From contig NZ_LPZN01000004.1 in NCBI RefSeq assembly GCF_001646655.1, positions 92,083 through 156,082 of the forward strand: a stretch of DNA of 64,000 nucleotides, given 5' to 3'. The notes beneath the pieces are model-generated. The model ran no database searches. It saw only the letters and a program-made list of their open reading frames with translations, and was not told the origin of the DNA. Positions 36,841 to 46,442 of this stretch are shown here, one piece after another. Source of the DNA: Rhodococcus gordoniae. Its GTDB lineage: Bacteria > Actinomycetota > Actinomycetes > Mycobacteriales > Mycobacteriaceae. How positions within the stretch are numbered: position 1 is the first letter of the stretch; each line of letters starts with the position of its first letter. The translations under genes and the position numbers were made by a program.

Positions 36841-39582
36841 TCAGGTGAGGAAGGTCGTATCCGCCCGTTCGGCTCTGCGCGCCTCGAGCCTCCTCGCGAC
36901 GAACTTGCCGGCCTCGTCCACCCACAGCACCGTCGAGCCGACGGCCACCGCGAGCAGCCATTGCTCGGAGGTGAGCGAGGTGGTGTCCATGAATCCCTGC
37001 AGGGCGTCGAGTTGCACCACGCAGATCTGCAGGACGACGACGGCGATGATCGCGATCCAGATGGTGTGGTTGGTGAACGTCTGCGCCGAGAACACCGATC
37101 CGAGATCCGAGCGCACGTTGAACAGGTTGAAGATCTGGTAGAAGACGAACGTGGTGAACGCCAGGGTGGTCGCGAACAGCGGGTCGGATGCGCTGTCGGG
37201 GAACAGTTCCGGGCCGAAATGCAGAACCGCGACGGTGCCGGCCGTCATGACGATGCCGAGCCCGAGGATGCGCTGTACCCGGGAGCGTTCGAGCAGGGCC
37301 TCGTGGGCGGGGCGCGGGCGTCGCCTCATCGCGTCCGGGGCGGTCGGATCGACACCGAGCGCGAGGGCCGGCGGTCCGTCCATGATGATGTTCACCCACA
37401 GGATCTGCAGGGCACTGAAGGGTGCCCCGCCCGCGAGGCCGAGTACACCGGCCGTCAGGAAGATCAGGACGAAGCCCCACGCCGTGGTGAGCTGGAACTT
37501 CACGAATTTGATGATGTTGTCGTAGATTCCGCGTCCTTCGGCGACCGCGGCGACGATGGTCGCGAAGTTGTCGTCGGTGAGGATCATGTCCGCGGCGCCC
37601 TTGGAGACGTCGGTGCCGGTGATGCCCATCGCGACACCGATGTCCGACTGTTCGAGCGCCGGAGCGTCGTTGACGCCGTCGCCCGTCATCGCGACGATTT
37701 GCCCGTCGGCCTGCAGCGCTTCGACGAACCTGATCTTGTGTTCGGGCGCCACGCGGGCGAGGACACCGAATTCCTTTGCTCTCTGGCGCAGTTCGTCATC
37801 GGTGAGTGTGTCGAGGTCGGCGCCGGAGGCCGCCGACCCGCGGATCCCGAGTTCCTCGGCGATCGCGGAGGCCGTCACCAGATGGTCGCCGGTGATCATG
37901 TGCACCGCGATGCCCGCCTCGTGGGCCACGGCGATGGCATCCTCGGCCTCGGTTCGCGGCGGATCGACGATGCCGACGACCGCGTGGACGGTCAGGCCGG
38001 ACACCTTCTCCTGCAGTGCATCCGTGTCGCCACGCGGGACGGCATCGAGATTGCGACCTGCGATCATGAGGGTGCGCAGGCCTTCCGACGCCAGTGACTC
38101 CACAGCCCGGCGGATCCTCGCGCGACCGTCGTCGTCGAGCGGCATCGGACCGGCGGAACCGGCGATCGACACGGCCCGGTCGAGCAGCACGCCCGGGGCC
38201 CCCTTCACGAAACAGCGGTATCCGCCGCCCGGCAGGGTGTGGAAGGTGGCCATGTACTTGTAATCCGAGTCGAACGGCACCTCCGCGATGCGGTTCAGCG
38301 CGGCGCGCGCACCCTCGACGTCGATACCCCCCTTCTCGGCGAGCACAACGAGAGCGCCCTCGGTGGGATCGCCGACGAGCACTCCGTTCCTCACCGTCGC
38401 GTCGTTGCACAGACCCATACCGAGCAGTGCGTCCGTGAAATCCGGTGCGGGCAGGCCGTCGCCGACGAGGATCTTGCCGTCGGTTCCGTAACCGGTGCCG
38501 GTGACACGGAAAGCGCGACCGGCGACGAGCAGACGCTGCACCGTCATCTCGTTGAGCGTGAGGGTGCCGGTCTTGTCGGTGCAGATGTGGGTGGTGCTGC
38601 CCAGCGTCTCGACCGCGGCGAGCCGTTTGACGATGGCACCGCGGGCGGCGAGGCGTGAGGCACCCATCGCGAGGGTGAATGCGACCACGGCCGTGAGCCC
38701 TTCGGGAATCGTCGCGACCGCGAGCGACACGGCGGTGACGAGGAGGTCCGACCACGACTGTCCCCGCAGCAGACCGAGGACGAACACCAGCGCCACCGTC
38801 ACGATCGCAATGATCGTCAAGGTCTGGGCGAGCTGACCGATGCGTCGTTGCAGTGGTGTCTGTTCGGTGCCGGCCGACCCGAGAAGGGTTGCGATGGAAC
38901 CCATCTCGGTACGCATACCCGTGCCGGTGACGATCATCGCGGCGCGTCCCCGCGTGACCTCGGTGTTCATGAACAGCATGTCGGTGCGGTCGCCGAGCGG
39001 CGCATCGGGATCGTCGACGACATGGACCTGCTTGTCGACCGGCTGGGATTCGCCGGTGAGCGCGGCCTCGGCGACCTGCAACCGGACGGCGGTGACGAGA
39101 CGGCCGTCGGCCGGGACGGTGTCGCCGGCCTCGAGAAGCACCACGTCGCCGGGGACGAGTTCGGCGCGGGGCACCTCCGTCCCGCGACCGTCGCGCAGCA
39201 CCCGGCTGGTGGACACCGACATCTTCTTCAGCGCCGCGAGACTGCTCTCGGCCCGCGATTCCTGCACATAGTTCAGCACGGTGTTGAGCGCGATCACCGC
39301 GAAGATGACGACGGAGGTCTCCCATTCACGGGAGACAGTGGCGCTGACCACCGCCGCCACCACCAGTACCAGCGTCATCTTGTCGGCGAGCAGCGACAGC
39401 ACCCGCCGCCAGGTCGGAACCCGTTTCGCCTCGTCGAGCAGATTCGGGCCGTGCTCGTCGCGGCGCCGCTCGACCTCCTCCGCGTTCAGTCCGCGTTGCG
39501 GGTCGACCGCGAACGCCTCGGCCACGTCGGCCGCGTCGCGGGTGTGCCAACTCGAGGTGGTCGCGGGAGCCTGTGCGGGCAT
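36841..39582 (-). CDS. P2-type cation ATPase, SPCA-like (Ca2+/Mn2+)
   Basis: 913 residues from the ATG at 39582, which has AGGAG 5 nt upstream; a GTG at 39588 adds two. Complete P-type ATPase: TGES actuator loop, phosphorylated Asp in DKTGTLT (about residue 336), TGDGVNDAPAL hinge, IPEGL in TM4 and NIIMDGPPALALGV in TM6. The M-D-G-P-P-A pattern of TM6 is that of the PMR1/SPCA pumps with a single Ca2+/Mn2+ site, not SERCA. It should export Ca2+ or Mn2+ from the cytoplasm. Monocistronic by spacing. Confidence 0.92.
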   Translation of the reverse strand: MPAQAPATTSSWHTRDAADVAEAFAVDPQRGLNAEEVERRRDEHGPNLLDEAKRVPTWRRVLSLLADKMTLVLVVAAVVSATVSREWETSVVIFAVIALNTVLNYVQESRAESSLAALKKMSVSTSRVLRDGRGTEVPRAELVPGDVVLLEAGDTVPADGRLVTAVRLQVAEAALTGESQPVDKQVHVVDDPDAPLGDRTDMLFMNTEVTRGRAAMIVTGTGMRTEMGSIATLLGSAGTEQTPLQRRIGQLAQTLTIIAIVTVALVFVLGLLRGQSWSDLLVTAVSLAVATIPEGLTAVVAFTLAMGASRLAARGAIVKRLAAVETLGSTTHICTDKTGTLTLNEMTVQRLLVAGRAFRVTGTGYGTDGKILVGDGLPAPDFTDALLGMGLCNDATVRNGVLVGDPTEGALVVLAEKGGIDVEGARAALNRIAEVPFDSDYKYMATFHTLPGGGYRCFVKGAPGVLLDRAVSIAGSAGPMPLDDDGRARIRRAVESLASEGLRTLMIAGRNLDAVPRGDTDALQEKVSGLTVHAVVGIVDPPRTEAEDAIAVAHEAGIAVHMITGDHLVTASAIAEELGIRGSAASGADLDTLTDDELRQRAKEFGVLARVAPEHKIRFVEALQADGQIVAMTGDGVNDAPALEQSDIGVAMGITGTDVSKGAADMILTDDNFATIVAAVAEGRGIYDNIIKFVKFQLTTAWGFVLIFLTAGVLGLAGGAPFSALQILWVNIIMDGPPALALGVDPTAPDAMRRRPRPAHEALLERSRVQRILGLGIVMTAGTVAVLHFGPELFPDSASDPLFATTLAFTTFVFYQIFNLFNVRSDLGSVFSAQTFTNHTIWIAIIAVVVLQICVVQLDALQGFMDTTSLTSEQWLLAVAVGSTVLWVDEAGKFVARRLEARRAERADTTFLT

Positions 39583-39731
39583 CGGCACTCCTCATTCGGG
39601 GCTGCTCTCGGCGGATCGGGCGAACGCGGTCCTGACGGCCGGTCTCACCGTAACCGCCGGAGCGTTCCACTGCGCCGGAAGCCGGTTCGTGATGTGCTGG
39701 ATACGGCAGCGGAACCGGAGGAGTGAACGCG

Positions 39732-40151
39732 ATGAGCGACAACCCGAACACCGACGATCCCGTCGTCCCGCTCGACGAGGACCAGTGCTGGGACCTGCTC
39801 GCGACGGGCAAGGTGGGCCGGCTCGTCACCGTCGTGGACGGGCGGCCGGAGATCTATCCCGTCAACTACGTCGTCGACGAGCGCACGGTGTACTTCCGCA
39901 GCGGTGAGGGCAGCAAGCTCTCCGAACTGGCGGTGTACTCGCAGGTCGCGTTCGAGGTCGACGAGATCCACGAGGACTCGGCGTGGAGCGTGGTGCTGCA
40001 CGGACACGCCCGGGTCCTGCGCAGTTTCGAGGATGCGGCGAGGATCGACGCCCTCGGACTGACCCCGTGGGTTCCCACCCCGAAATACGACTACGTCGCG
40101 TTGGCGGCCACCGATCTCACCGGGATGCGGCTCACGCTCGTCAAGCGCTGA
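39732..40151 (+). CDS. Pyridoxamine 5'-phosphate oxidase-family FMN-binding protein
   Basis: 139 residues from the ATG at 39732, with GGAGGAG 8 nt upstream (a GTG at 39723 lies inside that site). The split-barrel pattern is LLATGKVGRLVTVVDGRPEIYPVNYVVD, then VYFRSGEGSKL and VVLHGHARVL. Family members bind FMN or F420 and act as small reductases or as flavin-binding proteins in stress responses; actinobacterial ones often use F420. The real PdxH is longer. It is followed 3 nt later by the CDF transporter gene. Confidence 0.88.
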   Translation: MSDNPNTDDPVVPLDEDQCWDLLATGKVGRLVTVVDGRPEIYPVNYVVDERTVYFRSGEGSKLSELAVYSQVAFEVDEIHEDSAWSVVLHGHARVLRSFEDAARIDALGLTPWVPTPKYDYVALAATDLTGMRLTLVKR

Positions 40152-40154
40152 GCA

Positions 40155-41078
40155 GTGGCACCCTCTGTGCAGCAGCACCGACTGCTGATGCGGTTCATGC
40201 TGCTCTCGGTGGCGACCGCACTCGCGACGATGCTGCTGAAGGCGTCCGCGGCGTGGATCACCGGATCGGTGGGTCTGCTGTCGGACGCGCTCGAATCCGG
40301 GGTCAACCTCGTGGCGGCGCTCGTCGGCCTCGCGGCGCTGCGCCTCGCCGCGAAACCCGCCGACGAGAACCACGACTTCGGGCACGGAAAAGCCGAATAC
40401 CTTTCCGCCGCGGTGGAGGGCACCATGGTCTTCGCTGCCGCGACAGCGATTCTGTGGACGTCGGTGGAGCGCCTGATCTCACCGCAGCCGGTGACCGAGG
40501 TCGGTATCGGCCTCGTCCTGTCGGCCGCATCCTCGGCGCTCAATCTCGTGGTGGGTCTGCTGCTGATCCGACAGGGACGCGCACACCGGTCGATCACGCT
40601 GGTCGCGGACGGAAAGCACCTGCTGACGGACGTGTGGACCTCGGCGGGCGTGCTCGTCGGCGTCGCGCTCGTCGCATTGTCGGGCTGGGACGTGCTCGAC
40701 CCGATCGTGGCGATCCTCGTCGCGCTGAACATCCTGCGGATCGGATTCGGGCTGGTGCGACAGGCCGTTGTCGGCATGCTCGACACGGTCCTGCCGCCGG
40801 AGGACGTGACGGCGGTGAACGCCGTCCTCGACCGCTACCGCGAACCGGGACGGGTGACGATCCTGCCTCCGCGGACCCGCGAATCGGGACGCCAGCGCTT
40901 CGTCTACCTCACGGTGCGGGTGCCGGGCGAATGGACGGTGCGGGCCGGGCACGACCTGCTCGACCGCATCGAGGCGGACCTCGCCGAAGCGCTGCCCGGC
41001 ATCGTCGTGTTCAGCCATCTCGAACCCACCCGGGCACCGGTCGAGCCCGGGCGGCCGGGCGGGATCACGCGGACGTGA
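40155..41078 (+). CDS. Cation diffusion facilitator metal exporter
   Basis: 307 residues from a GTG. Six membrane helices and CDF motifs: SVGLLSDALESGVNL in TM2, HDFGHGKAEYLS in the loop, and DGKHLLTDVWTSAGVL in TM5, then a short cytoplasmic domain. TM2 has Ser-x3-Glu rather than the usual His/Asp pair, whereas TM5 keeps H-x3-D; this makes Zn2+, Fe2+ or Mn2+ all possible. It moves divalent metal out against protons. It overlaps the convergent lysE gene by 14 nt. Confidence 0.9.
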   Translation: MAPSVQQHRLLMRFMLLSVATALATMLLKASAAWITGSVGLLSDALESGVNLVAALVGLAALRLAAKPADENHDFGHGKAEYLSAAVEGTMVFAAATAILWTSVERLISPQPVTEVGIGLVLSAASSALNLVVGLLLIRQGRAHRSITLVADGKHLLTDVWTSAGVLVGVALVALSGWDVLDPIVAILVALNILRIGFGLVRQAVVGMLDTVLPPEDVTAVNAVLDRYREPGRVTILPPRTRESGRQRFVYLTVRVPGEWTVRAGHDLLDRIEADLAEALPGIVVFSHLEPTRAPVEPGRPGGITRT

Positions 41079-41667
41079 TCAAGCCCGCGCCGAGACCGAG
41101 CATGAGTACCGCCACGCCGCCGTCGAGGATGCGCCACGAGGCAGGCTTGGCGAACCAGGCGCGCAGATAACGGGCCCCGTAGCCGAGGGCGGCGAACCAC
41201 ACGACGCTCGCGGTGATCGCCCCGGCACCGAACCACCAGCGTCCGGGATTGCCGTAGTGGTTGGCCACCGATCCGAGCATGAGCACGGTGTCGAGATAGG
41301 TGTGGGGATTGAGCCAGGTCAGCGTCAGGCAGGTCAGCAGGGCCGCGCCGATGGTCACGGCGCCGCCCGGAGCGGCGGACAACGCGGACGGCTTCAGCGC
41401 GCGACGTGCCGCGAAGAGTCCGTAGCAGATGAGGAAAGCGGCACCTCCCCAACGGATCACGTCGATCGCGCCGGGTGCGCGGTCGAGGATCGTCGCGATC
41501 CCGGCGATGCCCGCGGTGATGAGCAGCGCGTCGGATATCGCGCACACCGCGATCACAGGCAGTACATGTCGTCGCGCGATGGCCATGCGCAGGACGAAGG
41601 CGTTCTGCGCGCCGATGGCGACGATGAGGGACAGACCTGTGACGAATCCGGCGGCGACGAGTGACAT
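41065..41667 (-). CDS. lysE: LysE/ArgO family amino acid exporter
   Basis: 200 residues, six helices. The LysE opening GLSLIVAIGAQNAFVLRMAI and the TWLNPHTYLDTVLMLG motif are intact. It exports lysine and arginine when they accumulate. The divergent lysG-type regulator 72 nt away matches the classic Corynebacterium lysE-lysG arrangement. The gap is AT-rich (AACAATTGATTTTGC) and should hold the promoter and LysG site. Confidence 0.93.
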   Translation of the reverse strand: MSLVAAGFVTGLSLIVAIGAQNAFVLRMAIARRHVLPVIAVCAISDALLITAGIAGIATILDRAPGAIDVIRWGGAAFLICYGLFAARRALKPSALSAAPGGAVTIGAALLTCLTLTWLNPHTYLDTVLMLGSVANHYGNPGRWWFGAGAITASVVWFAALGYGARYLRAWFAKPASWRILDGGVAVLMLGLGAGLITSA

Positions 41668-41739
41668 GGCATCGACGCTAGGAATCCTGCCGAGATAAGA
41701 ACAATTGATTTTGCTGTAGCTACATTAGAGTTCCTTCAT

Positions 41740-42621
41740 ATGGATCTCGACTTCGCTCAACTTCGCACTTTTGCAGCGGTATTGGACGAGGGCACCTTCG
41801 ACGGTGCGGCGGCTGTTCTTCGCGTCACACCCTCCGCGGTGAGTCAGCGCATCAAGTCACTGGAGCAACACGTCGGTCGGGTGCTGCTGCGGCGGACCCG
41901 CCCGGTGACCGCGACCTCGGCCGGCGAGGTGGTGATGCGGCTCGCCCGGCAGGTCGCCCGACTCGAACAGGATGCTTCCGAAGAACTCGGATTCGGAGCC
42001 GACGCCGGGAGTTACGCCACGATCCCCCTCGTCGTCAATGCCGATTCCATGTCCACCTGGCTGCTTCGGGCCCTCGCCCGGATGCCCGTGCGATATCGCG
42101 CCCTCTTCGAACTGCACCGGGAGGACGAGTTCCATTCGACGAATCTCCTGCGCGACGGCACCGCCATGGCCGCGGTCACCTCCGTCCCCGAACCCGTGCA
42201 GGGATGCACGTCCGAGAAGCTCGGCGCCATGCGTTATCACGCGATGGCCAGCGTCGACTTCGCCGAACGCTGGTTTTCCGGAGGCATGACCCCCGCCGCA
42301 CTGCGCGAGGCCCCGATGCTCGCCTTCGACCGCAAGGACGACATGCAGGATCGGTTCGTGCGCACACGGACCCGCCGGAAGACGAACCCTCCCCGCACCT
42401 ACGTTCCGGGCGCCCTCGAATTCGTCGACGCGGCGCGGCTGGGCCTGGGCTGGGCCATGCTTCCCGATGCGATGGTCACCGACACGACCGATCTCGTGAG
42501 CCTGGCACCGGACGACCCGATCGACGTGCCGCTGTACTGGCAGCGGTGGCGGTTGGACTCACCGGTGCTCGACGCACTGACCGATACGGTGCGGCGCACC
42601 GCACTCGAAGTGCTGCACTGA
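41740..42621 (+). CDS. lysG: LysR family regulator LysG/ArgP
   Basis: 293 residues. The helix-turn-helix (DGAAAVLRVTPSAVSQRIKSLEQ) and effector domain (NADSMSTWLLRALARMP) follow the LysG/ArgP pattern. It activates lysE in response to lysine, arginine or histidine. Divergent to lysE with a 72-nt gap. No further partner downstream; the next gene converges. Confidence 0.93.
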   Translation: MDLDFAQLRTFAAVLDEGTFDGAAAVLRVTPSAVSQRIKSLEQHVGRVLLRRTRPVTATSAGEVVMRLARQVARLEQDASEELGFGADAGSYATIPLVVNADSMSTWLLRALARMPVRYRALFELHREDEFHSTNLLRDGTAMAAVTSVPEPVQGCTSEKLGAMRYHAMASVDFAERWFSGGMTPAALREAPMLAFDRKDDMQDRFVRTRTRRKTNPPRTYVPGALEFVDAARLGLGWAMLPDAMVTDTTDLVSLAPDDPIDVPLYWQRWRLDSPVLDALTDTVRRTALEVLH

Positions 42622-42735
42622 AATTCGGCAGACGCGGTTCCGGTCGCGCGGCCGTCCACGAAGCACACCACCGGGATCGTCTGCCCCGCACAGGGATATC
42701 GCCCGTTGTCGGAACGCCGCCGAAACCTGCCGCGG

Positions 42736-44625
42736 TCACTCCACGAGTGCTTTGAACTGCGCGTCGTACAGCCGCGCGTACGCGCCGGACGCCTCGAGCA
42801 ACCCCTCGTGCGTGCCCTGCTCGACGATCCGTCCGTCCTCCATCACCACGATGCGGTCGGCGTTGCGGATGGTCGACAGGCGGTGGGCGATGACGAAACT
42901 GGTGCGGTCGTCGCGCAACCGCGCGGTGGCCTGCTGGACGAGCAGTTCGGTGCGGGTGTCGACGGAACTCGTCGCCTCGTCGAGGATGAGGATCGACGGC
43001 TTGGACACGAACGCCCGCGCGATCGTGATGAGCTGACGCTCACCGGCACTGAGGTTGCCGTCGTTCTCCTCGTCGATGACGGTGTCGTAGCCGTCGGGCA
43101 GGGCCCGCACGAAACGGTCGACGTAACTCATCCGGGCCGCCGACATGATCTGGTTCTCGGTGGCGTACGGATTGCCGTAGGCGATGTTCTCGCGGATGGT
43201 ACCGCCGAACAGCCAGGTGTCCTGCAGGACGATGCCGATGCGCGAGCGCAGCTCGTCGCGGGACATCGAGCGGATGTCGACACCGTCGACGAGGATCCGT
43301 CCCGCGTCGACCTCGTAGAACCGCAGGATCAGGTTGATGAGGGTGGTCTTGCCGGCGCCCGTCGGGCCGACGATCGCGATCATCTGACCCGGCTCGGCCC
43401 GCAACGACAGGTTCTCGATGAGCGGCCGGTCGGGGGTGTACGAGAACGCGACGTTCTCGAACTCGACGAGGCCGTGCCGGCTCCACGGCATCGTCGGCGC
43501 CGCGACCTCCGGTTCCTCCTCCGGTTCGTCGAGCACGGCGAACACCCGCTCGGCCGACGCGGACGCCGACTGCAGCAGGTTGACCATCGCGCCGATCTGC
43601 GCGAGCGGCTGCACGAGCTGTCGCGAGTACTGGATCATCGCCTGGATCTCACCGAGCGACGCGGTGCCCGACGCGATCCGCAGACCACCGAGCACCGCGA
43701 TGACGACGTAGCCGATGTTGCCGAGGAAGGTCACGAACGGCATCACCAGACCGGACACGAACTGCGCCCGATAGGAGGCCTGGTACAGCGATTCGTTGGT
43801 GTCTGTGAAGCGCCGCTGCACTTCTTCCGTCCGGCCGTAGGCGGTGATGAGCTCGTGTCCGGTGAACGCTTCCTCGATCTGACCGTTGAGCTTGCCGGTC
43901 GTCTCCCACTGCGCTGCGAAGTGCTTGCGCGAGCGCCTCGCGATGATCACCGTCGCCACCACCGACGCCGGGACGGTCAGGATCGCGACCACCGCCAGCA
44001 TCGGCGAGATGTACAGCATCATCACCACGAGGCCGAACAGGGTCAGGACCGCGAGGACGAGCTGGGAGATGGACTCCTGCATGCCCGCCGAGACGTTGTC
44101 GATGTCGTTGGTGACGCGGCTGAGCAGGTCGCCGCGCGAATGCGTGTCGAAATAGCGCAGCGGAAGCCGGTGGATCTTGCGTTCGACCCGCGACCGCATG
44201 TCGCGCACGACGCGCTGCACGATCTCGTTGAGGCCGTAGGCGGCGACCCAGATCAGGCCGGACGAGAGCAGGTACAGCGCGAGCACGATGACGAGGATCC
44301 GGCCGAGGGCCGGGAAGTCGATGCCGAGCCCGGGCACCACATCCATACCCGAGACCATGTCGGCGAACTGGTCGCGCCCTTCGGCGCGCAGACCGGCGAC
44401 GGCCTCCTCCTTGGACCGGCCGGCGGGCAGTTGCATGCCCACCACCCCGTCGAAGATGACGTCGGTGCCGCGGCCGAGGACGAAGGGCGCCACCGACATG
44501 CTCACGACCCCGAGGAAGGCGGAGAACAGGACCGAGTAGACGGCGTAACGCTGCGGGTGGAGCAGACCGAGCACCCGGCTGACGGTGCGCACACGCGACG
44601 GCGCCGCGGCTTCCGGAGTCGTCAT
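42736..44625 (-). CDS. ABC exporter half-transporter, catalytically complete subunit
   Basis: 629 residues: six-helix type IV exporter domain, then nucleotide-binding domain with Walker A GPTGAGKTT, signature SAGERQ, Walker B ILDEATSS and switch His in IAHRLST. The catalytic Glu is present. The start overlaps the partner stop (ATGA). From memory, this pair resembles M. tuberculosis Rv1272c/Rv1273c and LmrCD-type heterodimers, which export lipids or drugs. Its partner has a degenerate site, so ATP hydrolysis would be asymmetric. Confidence 0.93.
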   Translation of the reverse strand: MTTPEAAAPSRVRTVSRVLGLLHPQRYAVYSVLFSAFLGVVSMSVAPFVLGRGTDVIFDGVVGMQLPAGRSKEEAVAGLRAEGRDQFADMVSGMDVVPGLGIDFPALGRILVIVLALYLLSSGLIWVAAYGLNEIVQRVVRDMRSRVERKIHRLPLRYFDTHSRGDLLSRVTNDIDNVSAGMQESISQLVLAVLTLFGLVVMMLYISPMLAVVAILTVPASVVATVIIARRSRKHFAAQWETTGKLNGQIEEAFTGHELITAYGRTEEVQRRFTDTNESLYQASYRAQFVSGLVMPFVTFLGNIGYVVIAVLGGLRIASGTASLGEIQAMIQYSRQLVQPLAQIGAMVNLLQSASASAERVFAVLDEPEEEPEVAAPTMPWSRHGLVEFENVAFSYTPDRPLIENLSLRAEPGQMIAIVGPTGAGKTTLINLILRFYEVDAGRILVDGVDIRSMSRDELRSRIGIVLQDTWLFGGTIRENIAYGNPYATENQIMSAARMSYVDRFVRALPDGYDTVIDEENDGNLSAGERQLITIARAFVSKPSILILDEATSSVDTRTELLVQQATARLRDDRTSFVIAHRLSTIRNADRIVVMEDGRIVEQGTHEGLLEASGAYARLYDAQFKALVE

Positions 44626-46358
44626 ACCGTGGCCATCCTCTGCGACTCGACGATCTCCGAGTACGTCCGGCACCGGCCGAGCAGCCCCAGATGCGTCCCG
44701 GAATCGACCATGACGCCGTTGTCGAGGACGACGATGCGATCGGCGTCCTGCACCGTGGAGACCCGCTGCGCGACGATGAGCACGCATGCATCGCGCGTCT
44801 CGGGCTCGAGCGCGGCCCGCAACCGGGCGTCGGTCGCCGGGTCGAGTGCGGAGAAGGCGTCGTCGAACAGGTAGACGGAGGGCCGGCGGACGAGGGCCCG
44901 GGCGATCGCGAGTCGCTGGCGTTGCCCGCCGGAGACGGTCGTGCCGCCCTGGGCCAGGACCGTGTTCAGCCCGTCCTCGCTCTGGTGGACGAAGTCCGCC
45001 GCTTGCGCGACCTCGAGGGCGTGCCACAGTTCGTCGTCGGTGGCGTCGGCGCGCCCGTACCGGAGGTTGTCGGCAATGGTCCCGGAGAACAGGTACGCCT
45101 TCTGTGGCACCACGGCGATGCGTGAGCGCAGCACGGTGGTGTCGAGCGCCCGGACATCGACACCCGCGACGAGCACCTGCCCGGCGGTGACGTCGATCAG
45201 GCGCGGCACGAGCCGCATCAGGGTGCTCTTGCCCGAGCCGGTGCCGCCGATGATCGCGGTCGTGGAACCGGGATCGGCGCGGAACGACACCCCGCTCAGC
45301 ACGGGGGCGTCGGCGCCCGGATAGGAGAAGCCCGCGCCTCGCAGTTCGAGGGTGACGCGGGGCGGGAGTTCACGGACGGGTTCGGCGGGCGACGTGACCG
45401 TCGGTTCCGTGTCGAGGACGTCGAGGATGCGTTCGGCGCAGACCGTGGCGCGCGGCGCCATGATCGCGACGAACGACGTCATGAGCACGGCCATGAGAAT
45501 CTGGGCGATGTAGGTGATCATCGCGGTGATGGAGCCGACCTGCATCGCACCGGCGTCGATGCGGTGAGCGCCGACCCACAGCACGGCCACGGTGCTCACG
45601 TTCGAGATCAGCAGCACCGCCGGGTACAGCACGGAGTTCACCCGTCCGACGCGCAGGGCGGTCGCGGTGAGGTCGTCGTTGGCACCGTCGAAGCGGGCCT
45701 TCTCGGTCTCGTCGCGCACGAACGCCCGGATCACCCGGATGCCGGTGATCTGCTCACGCAGCACCCGGTTCACCGAGTCGATGCGTTTCTGCATCACCCG
45801 GAAGCCGGGAAGCATGAGGGCGATGAGGGTGATCATCGTGAAGATCAGCACCGGCACGGCGACGACCAGCACCAGCGAGGTGCCGGGATCCTGACGGAGC
45901 GCCATGATCACGCCGCCGATTCCCATGATCGGGGAGGTCACCACGATGGTGCAGGTCATGAGCACGAGCATCTGGACCTGTTGCACGTCGTTGGTGTTGC
46001 GGGTGATCAGCGACGGGGCACCGAACGTTCCGAACTCGCGCGCCGAGAACTGCCCGACGCTGCGGACCAGCGCGAGTCGCACGTCGCGGCCGAAGCCCAT
46101 GGCGGCACGCGCCGCGAAGTAGACGGCACCGATCGCAGCCCCGATCTCGACGGCGCCGATGCCGAGCATCACCAGACCGGTGCGCACGATGTAATCGATG
46201 TCCCCGGTCGCCACGCCGTTGTCGATGATGTCGGCGTTGAGACTCGGGAGCAGCAACATGCCCCCGGTGGCGATCAGCTGCAGGAGCACGACCCCCGCGA
46301 GGGCACCCCGGTAGGGCGCCATGAAGCGGCGCAACAGCCGTAGCAACATGGGCATCAC
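44622..46358 (-). CDS. ABC exporter half-transporter, subunit with degenerate Walker B
   Basis: 578 residues with exporter domain and nucleotide-binding domain. Walker A GGTGSGKST and signature VSGGQRQ are intact, but Walker B reads YLFDDAFSALD, with Asp in place of the catalytic Glu, and the switch His is Gln (IVAQRVST). This is the usual mark of the non-hydrolysing site in heterodimeric exporters. The partner is encoded immediately downstream with a 4-nt overlap. The MMPL gene ends 84 nt upstream on the same strand. Confidence 0.93.
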   Translation of the reverse strand: MMPMLLRLLRRFMAPYRGALAGVVLLQLIATGGMLLLPSLNADIIDNGVATGDIDYIVRTGLVMLGIGAVEIGAAIGAVYFAARAAMGFGRDVRLALVRSVGQFSAREFGTFGAPSLITRNTNDVQQVQMLVLMTCTIVVTSPIMGIGGVIMALRQDPGTSLVLVVAVPVLIFTMITLIALMLPGFRVMQKRIDSVNRVLREQITGIRVIRAFVRDETEKARFDGANDDLTATALRVGRVNSVLYPAVLLISNVSTVAVLWVGAHRIDAGAMQVGSITAMITYIAQILMAVLMTSFVAIMAPRATVCAERILDVLDTEPTVTSPAEPVRELPPRVTLELRGAGFSYPGADAPVLSGVSFRADPGSTTAIIGGTGSGKSTLMRLVPRLIDVTAGQVLVAGVDVRALDTTVLRSRIAVVPQKAYLFSGTIADNLRYGRADATDDELWHALEVAQAADFVHQSEDGLNTVLAQGGTTVSGGQRQRLAIARALVRRPSVYLFDDAFSALDPATDARLRAALEPETRDACVLIVAQRVSTVQDADRIVVLDNGVMVDSGTHLGLLGRCRTYSEIVESQRMATV

Positions 46359-46442
46359 GCTACCCGCGCCTTCCTGCGACGATCTCCACGGACGGACGGG
46401 CGGCCACGCACCGCTGCGGGTACGCGGCCGCCCGGTGGTTCG

